DNA from: Alphaproteobacteria bacterium
GTDB taxonomy: Bacteria; Pseudomonadota; Alphaproteobacteria; Rhodobacterales; Rhodobacteraceae
Direction: 5' to 3'
Length of the DNA stretch: 6,821 nucleotides
NCBI GenBank assembly: GCA_003696705.1
Contig: RFGD01000514.1
Location: 1 to 6,821, forward strand
The notes below the pieces were generated by a model. The model worked only from the letters and a program-made list of their open reading frames with translations, did no database searches and was not told where the DNA came from. Both the position numbers and the translations under genes were made by a program. The first letter of the stretch is position 1. The number at the start of each line of letters is the position of its first letter. This document shows, piece by piece, positions 1-5,199 of this stretch.

Positions 1-374
1 AGGCCCATGGCATCACGCCGGAAACCGTCCGGAAGAACGTGACCGACGTGCTCGAAGGGGTCTTCCAGGCCGACACGGACATGTCCCGCGTGACGGCGAC
101 GATCGACAAACCGCAGGCGGGGGCCAACCTGGCCGCCCATCTCGAGGCGCTGAAGACGCAGATGATGAAGGCGGCCGAGAATCTGGAATTCGAGGAGGCG
201 GCGCGCCTTCGCGACGAGATCAGACGGCTCGAGGCCGTCGAGCTGGCCATCGCCGACGACCCGCTTGCCCGTCAGTCGGCGGTCGAGGCGGCGGCCGACG
301 CTGCCCGCCCCCGATCGAGCGCGGGACGGCCCGGCCAGCGCGGCGGGAACACCCGACGCCGCGGGCGCCGCTAG
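1..374 (+). CDS. uvrB: UvrB, excinuclease ABC subunit B (C-terminal part only)
   Basis: UvrB is the damage-verification helicase of UvrABC nucleotide excision repair; it receives DNA from UvrA and recruits UvrC. The gene enters from the left edge: the frame is open from base 3, giving 123 visible residues up to TAG at 372-374. The first residues, AHGITPETVRKNV, match the conserved segment that follows the helicase core. Visible residues about 42-78 form the UVR domain, a helical hairpin that contacts UvrC, with the diagnostic NLEFEEAARLRDEIRRLE. The last 30 or so residues are a low-complexity Ala/Arg tail ending in a basic GNTRRRGRR, common in alphaproteobacterial UvrB. A GTG at 39 is internal and not a start. 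The helicase domains lie outside the window. The next gene begins 36 bases downstream on the same strand. Assignment is firm. Confidence 0.93.
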   Translation, partial: AHGITPETVRKNVTDVLEGVFQADTDMSRVTATIDKPQAGANLAAHLEALKTQMMKAAENLEFEEAARLRDEIRRLEAVELAIADDPLARQSAVEAAADAARPRSSAGRPGQRGGNTRRRGRR

Positions 375-410
375 GCCCCGGCGGCAGGCAGAGGAAAGGG
401 AGGTGCAGCC

Positions 411-623
411 ATGTCACGGTTCCTGATCGTCCTTGGCGTGCTTCTTGTGGTGATCGGCCTTCTCTGGCCGCTGGTCGCCAAGCTCGGGCTTGGCCGGCTG
501 CCGGGGGACATCGCCATAGAGCGGGACAACTTCCGGCTCTACGTCCCGATCACCTCGGCGATTCTGGTGTCGGTCGTGCTCACCATCGTCCTCAACCTGA
601 TCTTCTGGTTCCTGAACCGCTAG
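411..623 (+). CDS. DUF2905 family small membrane protein
   Basis: This 70-residue protein has two predicted membrane helices, about residues 4-22 and 48-68. The connecting loop reads GRLPGDIAIERDNFRLYVPI, the signature of DUF2905, a widespread small inner-membrane family of unknown function. Length is normal for the family. The ATG at 411 is preceded by a strong ribosome binding site, GGAGGT, about 7 bases upstream. The 36-base gap after uvrB has no visible terminator, so read-through from uvrB is likely, although nothing links the two functionally. The TAG stop lies in CTAG (620-623), shared with the stop of the convergent VOC gene. Family assignment is secure; function is not known. Confidence 0.85.
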   Translation: MSRFLIVLGVLLVVIGLLWPLVAKLGLGRLPGDIAIERDNFRLYVPITSAILVSVVLTIVLNLIFWFLNR

Positions 624-1207
624 CGCGGCCAGCCGCGGCGCGGGGTGCGGTCGGCCGAAAGCGATGGCTGCCGCCGTTCGACAAGGCGCGTGATGGCGTC
701 GGCGACATGGACGCGGTCGATATGGTCGTCGCCGCGCTCGACGCGAAGGCGGTGCGCCTCGAACAGGACGTCGGCGTGCCGGCAGCCCTCGGGCGGCGTG
801 AAGCGGTAGGAGGCAAGCTCGATGAGAAGCCCGAGAGGATCGCGGAAGTAGATCGAATCCATGAAGCCGCGGTCCTTGGGCCCGGTGAAGGGCACGCCGC
901 GCGCGGCAAGGCGCCCCTCGATCTCGGAAAAGACCGCCTCCGAGACGCTGAAGGCGAGGTGATGGACCGCACCCACCCCGGCCGGGACCTTGCCGCCGGC
1001 GGGTCTGCGCCCCTCGTGCGTGAAGACGGTGATCAGCCGACCGTCACCCGGGTCGAAATAGAGATGCCCCTCGTGCGGGTTGTCGAGGTTCGGCTGATCG
1101 AACACGAAGGGCATGCCCAGAACGCCTTCCCAGAAATCGATCGTGGTCGCCCGGTCGGCCCCGACCAGCGTGATGTGGTGCACGCCCTGAACCTGGATCT
1201 TCTGCAC
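620..1207 (-). CDS. VOC-fold (glyoxalase / extradiol dioxygenase superfamily) protein
   Basis: A 195-residue protein of the vicinal oxygen chelate superfamily, whose members are metal-dependent lyases, dioxygenases or binding proteins. The first beta-alpha-beta unit opens with VQGVHHITLVGAD (residues 6-18) and the second with GAVHHLAFSV (79-88). The strand SIYFRDPLGLLIEL (118-131) carries the usual last metal ligand, Glu130. Candidate metal ligands are therefore one of His10/His11, one of His82/His83, and Glu130. The HH pairs recall ring-cleaving dioxygenases of the LinE/MhqO type, but the substrate cannot be read from sequence. The C-terminal 45 or so residues lie outside the fold and are Arg-rich. 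The start is GTG at 1207, with AAGGGGGG a few bases upstream. It is the third gene of the leftward usp unit, 27 bases after the ABM gene, and its TAG overlaps the DUF2905 stop. Confidence 0.8.
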   Translation of the reverse strand: MQKIQVQGVHHITLVGADRATTIDFWEGVLGMPFVFDQPNLDNPHEGHLYFDPGDGRLITVFTHEGRRPAGGKVPAGVGAVHHLAFSVSEAVFSEIEGRLAARGVPFTGPKDRGFMDSIYFRDPLGLLIELASYRFTPPEGCRHADVLFEAHRLRVERGDDHIDRVHVADAITRLVERRQPSLSADRTPRRGWPR

Positions 1208-1234
1208 GCCGCCCCCCTTGCGCCGTCGCGCCCG

Positions 1235-1564
1235 TCAGGAGACGGGCTCGAACACGTCGACGACCTCGTAGAGGACGGGTTCGAAATTGCGGCTGAGCTC
1301 GCCGAGCGTACGGCTTCGGGCCTTCATCTCGGCCGACCGCAGCATGGCCAGGAAATCCTCTCGGCGTTGCCAGCGCGAATAGCTGCACACGCGGGTCTGC
1401 GCGTCGTTGACATGGATGGCGCCGCCGAGAAAGCCGGGGGCACGGGAAATCACCTCGGCATAAACGGCGCGAAGCGCGTCCAGCAGATCGCCGCAGGTGC
1501 CGGGCGTCACCTCGAAGGTGGTAATGACCGTCTGCGGCCCACTGCCGGGTTCGATGCAGAACAT
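1235..1564 (-). CDS. ABM-fold (antibiotic biosynthesis monooxygenase-like) protein
   Basis: This 109-residue protein has the size and pattern of a single dimeric alpha-beta barrel ABM domain. Recognisable parts are TTFEVTPGTCGDLLDALR (about 15-32), APGFLGGAIHVNDAQTRVCSYSRWQRREDFLAMLRS (about 42-77) and FEPVLYEVVDVF (94-105). The family includes cofactor-free quinol monooxygenases (YgiN) and heme-degrading enzymes, but most members are uncharacterised, and no residue here fixes a substrate. The ATG at 1564 was chosen because GAGGTG lies 7 bases upstream and the fold begins at once. That ribosome binding site overlaps the stop of the upstream stress-protein gene (gap 5 bases), a sign of translational coupling. 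Longer upstream starts would run antiparallel through the stress gene in another frame and are rejected. The VOC gene follows 27 bases later. Confidence 0.78.
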   Translation of the reverse strand: MFCIEPGSGPQTVITTFEVTPGTCGDLLDALRAVYAEVISRAPGFLGGAIHVNDAQTRVCSYSRWQRREDFLAMLRSAEMKARSRTLGELSRNFEPVLYEVVDVFEPVS

Positions 1565-1569
1565 GGATG

Positions 1570-1983
1570 TCACCTCAGCACGTGGACGGCGCATCCGGCA
1601 TGGCGCACGACGCGCGCCGCCGTCGAGCCGAGAAGATAGTCCTGAAGCCCCGGTCGGTGCGACTGGATGACGATCAGGTCGACCTCGGCCTTTTCGGCGA
1701 AATCGAGAATGGTCTGCGCCGCATGGCCCGAGACGACCGCGACGTCGACGCCCTTGCGCCCCTTCACAAGACCGGCAAGCACGTCCTGCGCGGCCGCCAT
1801 GTTCCGCTGCAACTGGTCGGCCGGCAGGTATTGCGCGACATAGGGCGGGATCTCTTCGACGACGGTCAGTGCCGTCACCTTTCCGCCATCGGCAAGAAGC
1901 GCCTCTGCAACTTCGAATGCGCGGGTGGGGTCGCGCTCGTGATCCAGGGCGATTGGTATCAGGATATTCTTGTAGATGGACAT
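1570..1983 (-). CDS. Universal stress protein, UspF/UspG type
   Basis: A single-domain universal stress protein of 137 residues, the usual length. These cytoplasmic nucleotide-binding proteins support survival in stasis, oxidative stress and low oxygen. The N-terminal strand YKNILIPIALD (4-14) and the C-terminal segment SHRPGLQDYLLGSTAARVVRHAGCAVHVLR (108-137) are typical. SHRP..(5)..LLGS is the UspF/UspG version of the ATP-binding loop rather than the GxxG version, so the apparent loss of the first glycines is a subfamily trait. The ATG at 1983 has AAAGGT a few bases upstream. It is the first gene of a leftward unit with the ABM gene (5-base gap) and the VOC gene. An FNR-like box lies 65-78 bases upstream of the start, suggesting induction at low oxygen (inference). 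The frame stays open far upstream, but homology starts here. Confidence 0.9.
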   Translation of the reverse strand: MSIYKNILIPIALDHERDPTRAFEVAEALLADGGKVTALTVVEEIPPYVAQYLPADQLQRNMAAAQDVLAGLVKGRKGVDVAVVSGHAAQTILDFAEKAEVDLIVIQSHRPGLQDYLLGSTAARVVRHAGCAVHVLR

Positions 1984-2019
1984 GGACCTTTGCTCCGTCC
2001 TTGAAACTCTGGCACGAAA

Positions 2020-2025
2020 AGCATT
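2020..2025 (-). promoter_or_regulatory. Possible -10 element of the leftward usp unit
   Basis: Read on the minus strand, the hexamer is AATGCT, only a 3-of-6 match to the housekeeping -10 consensus. I list it because it sits at the spacing expected for a class II FNR-activated promoter: with the FNR-like box centred at -41.5, transcription would start near 2013 and leave a leader of about 30 bases before the usp ATG. The match alone would not support it. Confidence 0.3.
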
Positions 2026-2047
2026 GCGCCGGAACCCCCGGCGTGCC

Positions 2048-2061
2048 TTGATCCTGATCAT
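2048..2061. promoter_or_regulatory. FNR/FnrL-type operator (TTGAT-N4-ATCAT)
   Basis: The site reads TTGATCCTGATCAT on the plus strand, 9 of 10 conserved positions of the FNR consensus TTGAT-N4-ATCAA, and is a near-perfect inverted repeat. It lies in the 102-base divergent gap. Its centre (2054.5) is about 71 bases from the usp start, which suits class II activation of the leftward unit. It is only about 31 bases from the start of the rightward PNPOx-like gene, too close to activate that gene but close enough to repress or be neutral. FnrL control of stress-protein genes is known in purple bacteria; here it is inferred from the site alone. A CRP-family relative such as DnrD/NnrR could also bind. 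Confidence 0.65.
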
Positions 2062-2085
2062 CACCGCAACGGATCGGGAACGAAG

Positions 2086-2607
2086 ATGGTCGAGCTTGTG
2101 CAAAGCCCTGACGCCGAGGCGCGCGAACTGGCGCGCCGTCTTCTGGCCGAGGCGCGGCACGCGGTGCTGGCAACCATCGGCGATGCGGGCCGGCCCTTTG
2201 CCAGCCGGATCGCCCTTGGCCGTGCCCCCGGCGGCGGGCTTTTGACGCTGGTCTCGGACCTTGCGCTTCACAGCGCCCACATGCGGGCCCGGCCCGAAGT
2301 TGCCCTCATGGTCGGCGAGGTCGGGGCGAAGGGCGACCCCCTTGTCTGGCCCCGGTTGACGGTCGAGGCGCGCGCGCTGCCGGTCGCGGCCGACGAACGG
2401 CCGAGCCTGTCGCAGACGTGGCTGGCCGAACATCCGAAGGCCGCGCTCTACATCGACTTCGCCGACTTCCGCTTCGTCCGCTTCGACGTCCATGGCGGCT
2501 TCCTCAATGCCGGCTTCGGCAAGGCCTTTCGCCTTTCGCCCGAGGACATGGGGCTTCGGAAGCAGGGGGATGGATCGCCCGCCGCGGGGGGCGACAAGAA
2601 CGGTTGA
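2086..2607 (+). CDS. PNPOx / HugZ-like flavin split-barrel protein
   Basis: A 173-residue protein of the pyridoxamine 5'-phosphate oxidase-like split-barrel superfamily, whose members bind FMN, F420 or heme. Support: RHAVLATIGDAGRPFASRIAL (24-44), the opening strands of the barrel; SDLALHSAHMRARPEVALMV (57-76), the phosphate-contact region; DPLVWPRLTVEARA (84-97); and FADFRFVRFDVHGGFLNAGFGKAFRL (125-150), which resembles HugZ-type heme utilisation proteins. It lacks the pyridoxal-specific pattern of PdxH, so a role in vitamin B6 synthesis is unlikely. Cofactor and substrate are unknown. The tail (about 157-173) is Gly/Asp-rich and probably disordered. The ATG at 2086 has only a weak purine stretch upstream (GGGAACGAAG). 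It is divergent from the usp unit across the FNR-like box and is followed by a 180-base gap before ffh. Confidence 0.82.
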   Translation: MVELVQSPDAEARELARRLLAEARHAVLATIGDAGRPFASRIALGRAPGGGLLTLVSDLALHSAHMRARPEVALMVGEVGAKGDPLVWPRLTVEARALPVAADERPSLSQTWLAEHPKAALYIDFADFRFVRFDVHGGFLNAGFGKAFRLSPEDMGLRKQGDGSPAAGGDKNG

Positions 2608-2632
2608 CTTGGGCCCTCCTGGCCGGTAAACG
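2604..2632 (+). promoter_or_regulatory. Candidate distal ffh promoter
   Basis: TTGACT (2604-2609, 5 of 6 to the -35 consensus) is followed after 17 bases by TAAACG (2627-2632, 3 of 6 to -10). The -35 overlaps the stop codon of the PNPOx-like gene. If used, the ffh leader would be about 150 bases and would contain both hairpins at 2643-2688. Good -35 and spacing, weak -10. Confidence 0.35.
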
Positions 2633-2642
2633 CCCGACCATT

Positions 2643-2666
2643 CCGGAAGTGTGTCCAGCCTTCCGG
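2643..2666 (+). other. Inverted repeat / hairpin A in the ffh upstream gap
   Basis: CCGGAAG (2643-2649) and CTTCCGG (2660-2666) can pair as a perfect 7-bp stem with a 10-base loop. No T-run follows, so it is not a standard intrinsic terminator. It could protect the 3' end of the upstream mRNA or be part of the ffh leader. Its last three bases overlap the next hairpin. Confidence 0.4.
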
Positions 2667-2688
2667 TCCCGGCATGTGGCCGGGATCG
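2664..2688 (+). other. Inverted repeat / hairpin B in the ffh upstream gap
   Basis: Bases 2664-2673 can pair with 2679-2688 to give ten pairs, one of them G-U, closing a 5-base loop ATGTG. The core is CCCGGC/GCCGGG. It is the strongest structure in the gap. The sequence after it (CCACCCGTCAG) lacks a U-tract, so termination would need Rho or not occur. Confidence 0.45.
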
Positions 2689-2722
2689 CCACCCGTCAGC
2701 GAGGTTTCGCCCGCGGGTGCCG

Positions 2723-2751
2723 TTGGGGCTTGGACATCGGCGCCCTATCTG
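2723..2751 (+). promoter_or_regulatory. Candidate proximal ffh promoter
   Basis: TTGGGG (2723-2728) is followed after 17 bases by TATCTG (2746-2751), each a 3-of-6 match to consensus. It would start transcription near 2758, leaving a leader of about 30 bases with the ribosome binding site. This is an alternative to the distal candidate; both could be false in GC-rich sequence. Confidence 0.25.
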
Positions 2752-2787
2752 TGGGGCAACGAAAACCGGTTGAGAGGTGCGGCCGCG

Positions 2788-4284
2788 ATGTTTGAAAACC
2801 TGTCGGAAAGGCTGTCGGGCGTATTCGATCGTCTGACCAAGCAGGGCGCCCTGACGGAAGAGGACGTCAAGGCGGCGCTGCGCGAGGTGCGCGTCGCGCT
2901 GCTCGAGGCCGACGTTTCCCTGCCGGTCGCCCGCGACTTCGTGAAGACGGTTCAGAAGAAGGCGACGGGTCAGGCGGTCACCCGGTCGGTCACACCAGGT
3001 CAGCAGGTCGTCAAGATCGTGCACGACGCCCTGGTCGACGTTCTCCGCGGCGAGGGCGAACCCGGCGCACTGCGCATCGACAACCCGCCGGCGCCGATCC
3101 TCATGGTCGGTCTTCAGGGCTCGGGCAAGACGACGACGACGGCAAAGCTCGCCCGTCGGCTGAAGGAAAAGGACGGCAAGCGCGTCCTCATGGCCTCGCT
3201 CGACACGCAGCGGCCCGCGGCCATGGAGCAGCTCGAGGTGCTTGGCCAGCAGGTCGGCGTCGACACCTTGCCCATCGTGAAAGGCCAGTCGGCCGTCGAC
3301 ATCGCGCGCAGGGCGAAGTCGCAGGCCATGCTGGGCGGCTATGACGTCCTTCTTCTGGACACCGCGGGCCGGCTTCACATCGACGAGAAGCTTATGGCCG
3401 AGGTGCAGGCGGTGCGCGACGTCGCCGAGCCGCGCGAGACGCTTCTGGTCGTGGACGGGCTGACCGGTCAGGTCGCCGTCGAGGTGGCCGAGGAATTCGA
3501 CGACAAGGTCGGCATCACCGGTGTCGTCCTGACGCGCATGGACGGCGACGGACGCGGCGGCGCAGCGCTTTCGATGCGCGCGGTCACCGGAAAGCCGATC
3601 AAGTTCGTCGGCACCGGCGAGAAGATGGATGCGCTCGAAACCTTCGAGCCCGAGCGCATCGCCGGCCGCATCCTTGGGATGGGCGACATCGTCGCCCTTG
3701 TCGAAAAGGCCCAGGAAACGCTCGAGGCCGAGCAGGCCGAGCGCATGATGAAGCGGTTCCAGAAGGGCCTCTTCAACATGAACGATCTCAGGATGCAGCT
3801 CGAGCAGATGCTCAAGATGGGCGGCATGGAAGGGCTCATGGGCATGATGCCGGGCATGGGCAAGTTCCAGAAGCAGATTGCCGAAGCCGGGTTCGACGAC
3901 ACCGTCATCCGCCATCAGATCGCGCTCATCAATTCGATGACCAAGAAAGAGCGGGCCAACCCGCAGATCCTTCAGGCCAGCCGGAAGAAGCGAATCGCGA
4001 AGGGCGCCGGCCTCGAAGTCGCCGATCTCAACCGCCTTTTGAAGATGCACCGTCAGATGGCGGACGTGATGAAGAAGATGGGCAAGATGGGCAAGAAGGG
4101 CCTTCTGAAGGGCGCCCTTGGACAGATGTTCGGCAAGGGCGGACTGCCGAAGGACGTCGGCGCGATCGACCCTGCCGCGCTGGCGGGCAACATGGGACAG
4201 ATGCCGGGCATGGGCCTGCCCGGTGCCGCGCCGAAGGGCGTGCCGCTGCCGCCCGGACTGACGGGGCTCGGACGCAAGAAATGA
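2788..4284 (+). CDS. ffh: Ffh, signal recognition particle GTPase (SRP54)
   Basis: The protein subunit of bacterial SRP. With 4.5S RNA it binds signal sequences and membrane segments emerging from ribosomes and delivers them to FtsY at the inner membrane. Length is 498 residues. The N domain spans about 1-90. The G domain has GLQGSGKTTTTAKLA (108-122, P-loop), DTQRPAA (139-145), DTAGR (191-195) and TRMDGD (249-254, guanine specificity). The M domain begins near 294 with RILGMGDIVALVEK and is Met-rich from 320, with the flexible loop MEGLMGMMPGMGKF (347-360) and the RNA-binding SMTKKERANPQIL...SRKKRIAKGAG (383-408). A Gly/Met/Pro-rich tail follows. ATG 2788 is chosen over an in-frame ATG at 2674 because GAGAGGTG lies 8 bases upstream and family homology starts at MFENLSERL. 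Its stop overlaps the next start as ATGA. Confidence 0.98.
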   Translation: MFENLSERLSGVFDRLTKQGALTEEDVKAALREVRVALLEADVSLPVARDFVKTVQKKATGQAVTRSVTPGQQVVKIVHDALVDVLRGEGEPGALRIDNPPAPILMVGLQGSGKTTTTAKLARRLKEKDGKRVLMASLDTQRPAAMEQLEVLGQQVGVDTLPIVKGQSAVDIARRAKSQAMLGGYDVLLLDTAGRLHIDEKLMAEVQAVRDVAEPRETLLVVDGLTGQVAVEVAEEFDDKVGITGVVLTRMDGDGRGGAALSMRAVTGKPIKFVGTGEKMDALETFEPERIAGRILGMGDIVALVEKAQETLEAEQAERMMKRFQKGLFNMNDLRMQLEQMLKMGGMEGLMGMMPGMGKFQKQIAEAGFDDTVIRHQIALINSMTKKERANPQILQASRKKRIAKGAGLEVADLNRLLKMHRQMADVMKKMGKMGKKGLLKGALGQMFGKGGLPKDVGAIDPAALAGNMGQMPGMGLPGAAPKGVPLPPGLTGLGRKK

Positions 4285-4805
4285 AGCTCGACTTCCCCGA
4301 TATCGAGACCGAGCGCCTCGTGCTGCGCCCGCCGTCGCTTGACGACTGGCCGGGTTTCGCGGCCTTCGTGGCGTCCCCGCGCTCGGTCCATGTCGGCGGT
4401 CCGAAGCCCGAGGACCAGGCCTGGCGCGCCTTCGGCCATGTCGTCGGCCACTGGGTGCTGCGCGACTTCGGGGCCTATGTCGTCTGCCTGAAAGGCTCGT
4501 CCCGCGCCATCGGCCTTGTGGGTCCGTGGGCGCCGGTCGGCTGGCCCGAGCCCGAGATCGCCTGGAGCCTCTGGGATTCGGCCTACGAGGGCCAGGGCAT
4601 CGCCTGCGAAGCCGCGCGGGCGGCGCGCGACCACGCCTTCCGCACCCTGGGATGGACAACGGCCGTCAGCTACATCCAGCCGGAAAACGTCCGTTCGATC
4701 CGGCTGGCCGAGCGCCTGGGCGCGCGTCTCGATGATGCGGCCCCGCGCCCTGACGGCGAACGCTGCCTTGTCTATCGCCATCCGAACCCGGGGGTGGCCG
4801 CATGA
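4281..4805 (+). CDS. GNAT family N-acetyltransferase, RimJ/RimL-like
   Basis: A 174-residue acetyl-CoA-dependent N-acetyltransferase of the RimJ/RimL-like (Acetyltransf_3) group. The opening IETERLVLRPPSLDDWPGFAAF (8-29) is characteristic. The acetyl-CoA pyrophosphate loop is YEGQGIACEAARAARDHAF (102-120), fitting the Q/RxxGxG/A pattern. YIQPENVRSIRLAERLGAR (131-149) is motif B, with the Asn-Ser-rich turn near the acceptor site. Relatives acetylate ribosomal protein N termini, but others act on small amines, so no substrate is assigned. The ATG at 4281 overlaps the ffh stop (ATGA), implying translational coupling to ffh. Placement beside ffh and rpsP makes a translation-related substrate plausible, but that is inference. 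The stop at 4803-4805 is again in an ATGA. Confidence 0.88.
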   Translation: MKLDFPDIETERLVLRPPSLDDWPGFAAFVASPRSVHVGGPKPEDQAWRAFGHVVGHWVLRDFGAYVVCLKGSSRAIGLVGPWAPVGWPEPEIAWSLWDSAYEGQGIACEAARAARDHAFRTLGWTTAVSYIQPENVRSIRLAERLGARLDDAAPRPDGERCLVYRHPNPGVAA

Positions 4806-4867
4806 CCCGTGCCCTGAAGGCGCCCGCCGCAGGGCGCGCCCCCGAAAACGCAGGAGAGCCGCGATGA
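4802..4867 (+). CDS. Possible 21-codon linking ORF between GNAT and chorismate mutase genes
   Basis: An ATG at 4802 overlaps the GNAT stop as ATGA (4802-4805), and its frame runs 21 codons to TGA at 4865-4867, itself overlapping the chorismate mutase ATG as ATGA (4864-4867). A G-rich stretch, GGGGGTGG, lies just upstream of 4802. The peptide begins MTRALKAPAAG and has no aromatic residues, so it is not a Phe/Tyr/Trp leader peptide. It could carry ribosomes from one gene to the next, or be a chance ORF; in GC-rich DNA a 66-base open frame is unremarkable. The double ATGA arrangement is the only reason to list it. Confidence 0.25.
   Translation: MTRALKAPAAGRAPENAGEPR
4820..4837 (+). other. GC hairpin between GNAT and chorismate mutase genes
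   Basis: GCGCCC (4820-4825) and GGGCGC (4832-4837) can form an all-GC 6-bp stem with a 6-base loop, inside the 58-base gap. No U-tract follows. The overlapping 10-base palindrome GGGCGCGCCC (4832-4841) could form alternative pairings. It may slow ribosomes or RNA decay between the genes; no function is demonstrated. Confidence 0.3.
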
Positions 4868-5160
4868 GCGACGAGACGGAACGGGCCGAGCGCATCCTGC
4901 GCGAGCACCGAGAGTCCATCGATCGCCTCGACGCGATCCTTGTCTATACGCTTGCCGAACGGTTCAAGCAGACCCAGGCGGTCGGCAAGCTGAAGGCCGA
5001 GCATGCCCTTCCGCCGTCCGATCCCGCGCGCGAGGCGCGGCAGATCGAGCGGCTGGAGTGGCTTGCAAAGGAAGCCGATCTCGACCCCGAGTTCGCCCGC
5101 AAGTTCCTGAACTTCATCATTCAGGAAGTCATCCGCCATCACGAGAAGTTTCGAAGCTAG
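4864..5160 (+). CDS. Chorismate mutase, AroQ type (monofunctional)
   Basis: Catalyses chorismate to prephenate, the committed step to Phe and Tyr, in the cytoplasm. The 98-residue all-helical protein matches a stand-alone AroQ domain, without fused prephenate dehydratase or dehydrogenase. Aligning by eye to the E. coli P-protein mutase domain, the active-site residues are kept: Arg16 (R11), Arg33 (R28), Lys44 (K39), Arg56-Glu57 (R51-E52) and Gln87 (Q88). Key stretches are REHRESIDRLDAILVYTLAE (13-32) and KFLNFIIQEVIRHH (80-93). The ATG at 4864 has AGGAG with a 7-base spacer. It lies 58 bases after the GNAT gene and 39 bases before rpsP. A prephenate-consuming enzyme must be encoded elsewhere. 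No aromatic attenuator is visible. Confidence 0.93.
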   Translation: MSDETERAERILREHRESIDRLDAILVYTLAERFKQTQAVGKLKAEHALPPSDPAREARQIERLEWLAKEADLDPEFARKFLNFIIQEVIRHHEKFRS

Positions 5161-5162
5161 AC

Positions 5163-5175
5163 GCGGCAGCGCCGC
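5163..5175 (+). other. Short hairpin upstream of rpsP
   Basis: GCGGC (5163-5167) and GCCGC (5171-5175) form a perfect 5-bp GC stem with a 3-base loop in the 39-base gap between the chorismate mutase and rpsP genes, ending 10 bases before the rpsP ribosome binding site. No U-tract follows. It might separate the stability or translation of the two cistrons; it could also be chance. Confidence 0.25.
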
Positions 5176-5199
5176 ACAACCGAACAGGAGACAAGACCC

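Noticed and set aside
707..1639. Plus-strand open frame of 310 codons opposite the VOC and ABM genes.
   Set aside because: It has no recognisable domain and lies antisense to two genes with clear folds and ribosome binding sites.
2001..2029. Rightward promoter for the PNPOx-like gene from TTGAAA at 2001.
   Set aside because: No acceptable -10 occurs at 15-18 bases spacing (sequence is ATTGCG or similar), so the promoter of this gene remains unidentified.
1565..2173. ABM protein extended upstream to about 312 residues.
   Set aside because: It would overlap the whole stress-protein gene in another frame and is Arg/Pro-rich; the start at 1564 has a good ribosome binding site.
2643..2688. Intrinsic (Rho-independent) terminator after the PNPOx-like gene.
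   Set aside because: The stems are strong, but no run of T follows either one; they are reported as hairpins only.
2674..2787. In-frame N-terminal extension of Ffh from an ATG at 2674.
   Set aside because: Ffh homology begins at 2788, where a good ribosome binding site has an 8-base spacer. The extension lies over hairpin B and has no family counterpart.
2608..2787. 4.5S (SRP) RNA gene next to ffh.
   Set aside because: The conserved GGAAGCAGC-type loop and the long imperfect hairpin are absent.
1570..4659. Minus-strand open frame of about 1029 codons running antisense through ffh and ending in the stress protein.
   Set aside because: Only the last 137 codons show protein family homology. 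The rest is antisense to ffh and the PNPOx gene, is rich in Arg/His/Leu low-complexity sequence, and is explained by GC-rich codon bias that removes stops from the opposite strand.
4802..4867. Aromatic amino acid leader peptide controlling chorismate mutase.
   Set aside because: The short ORF encodes no Phe, Tyr or Trp, and no terminator with a U-tract follows.
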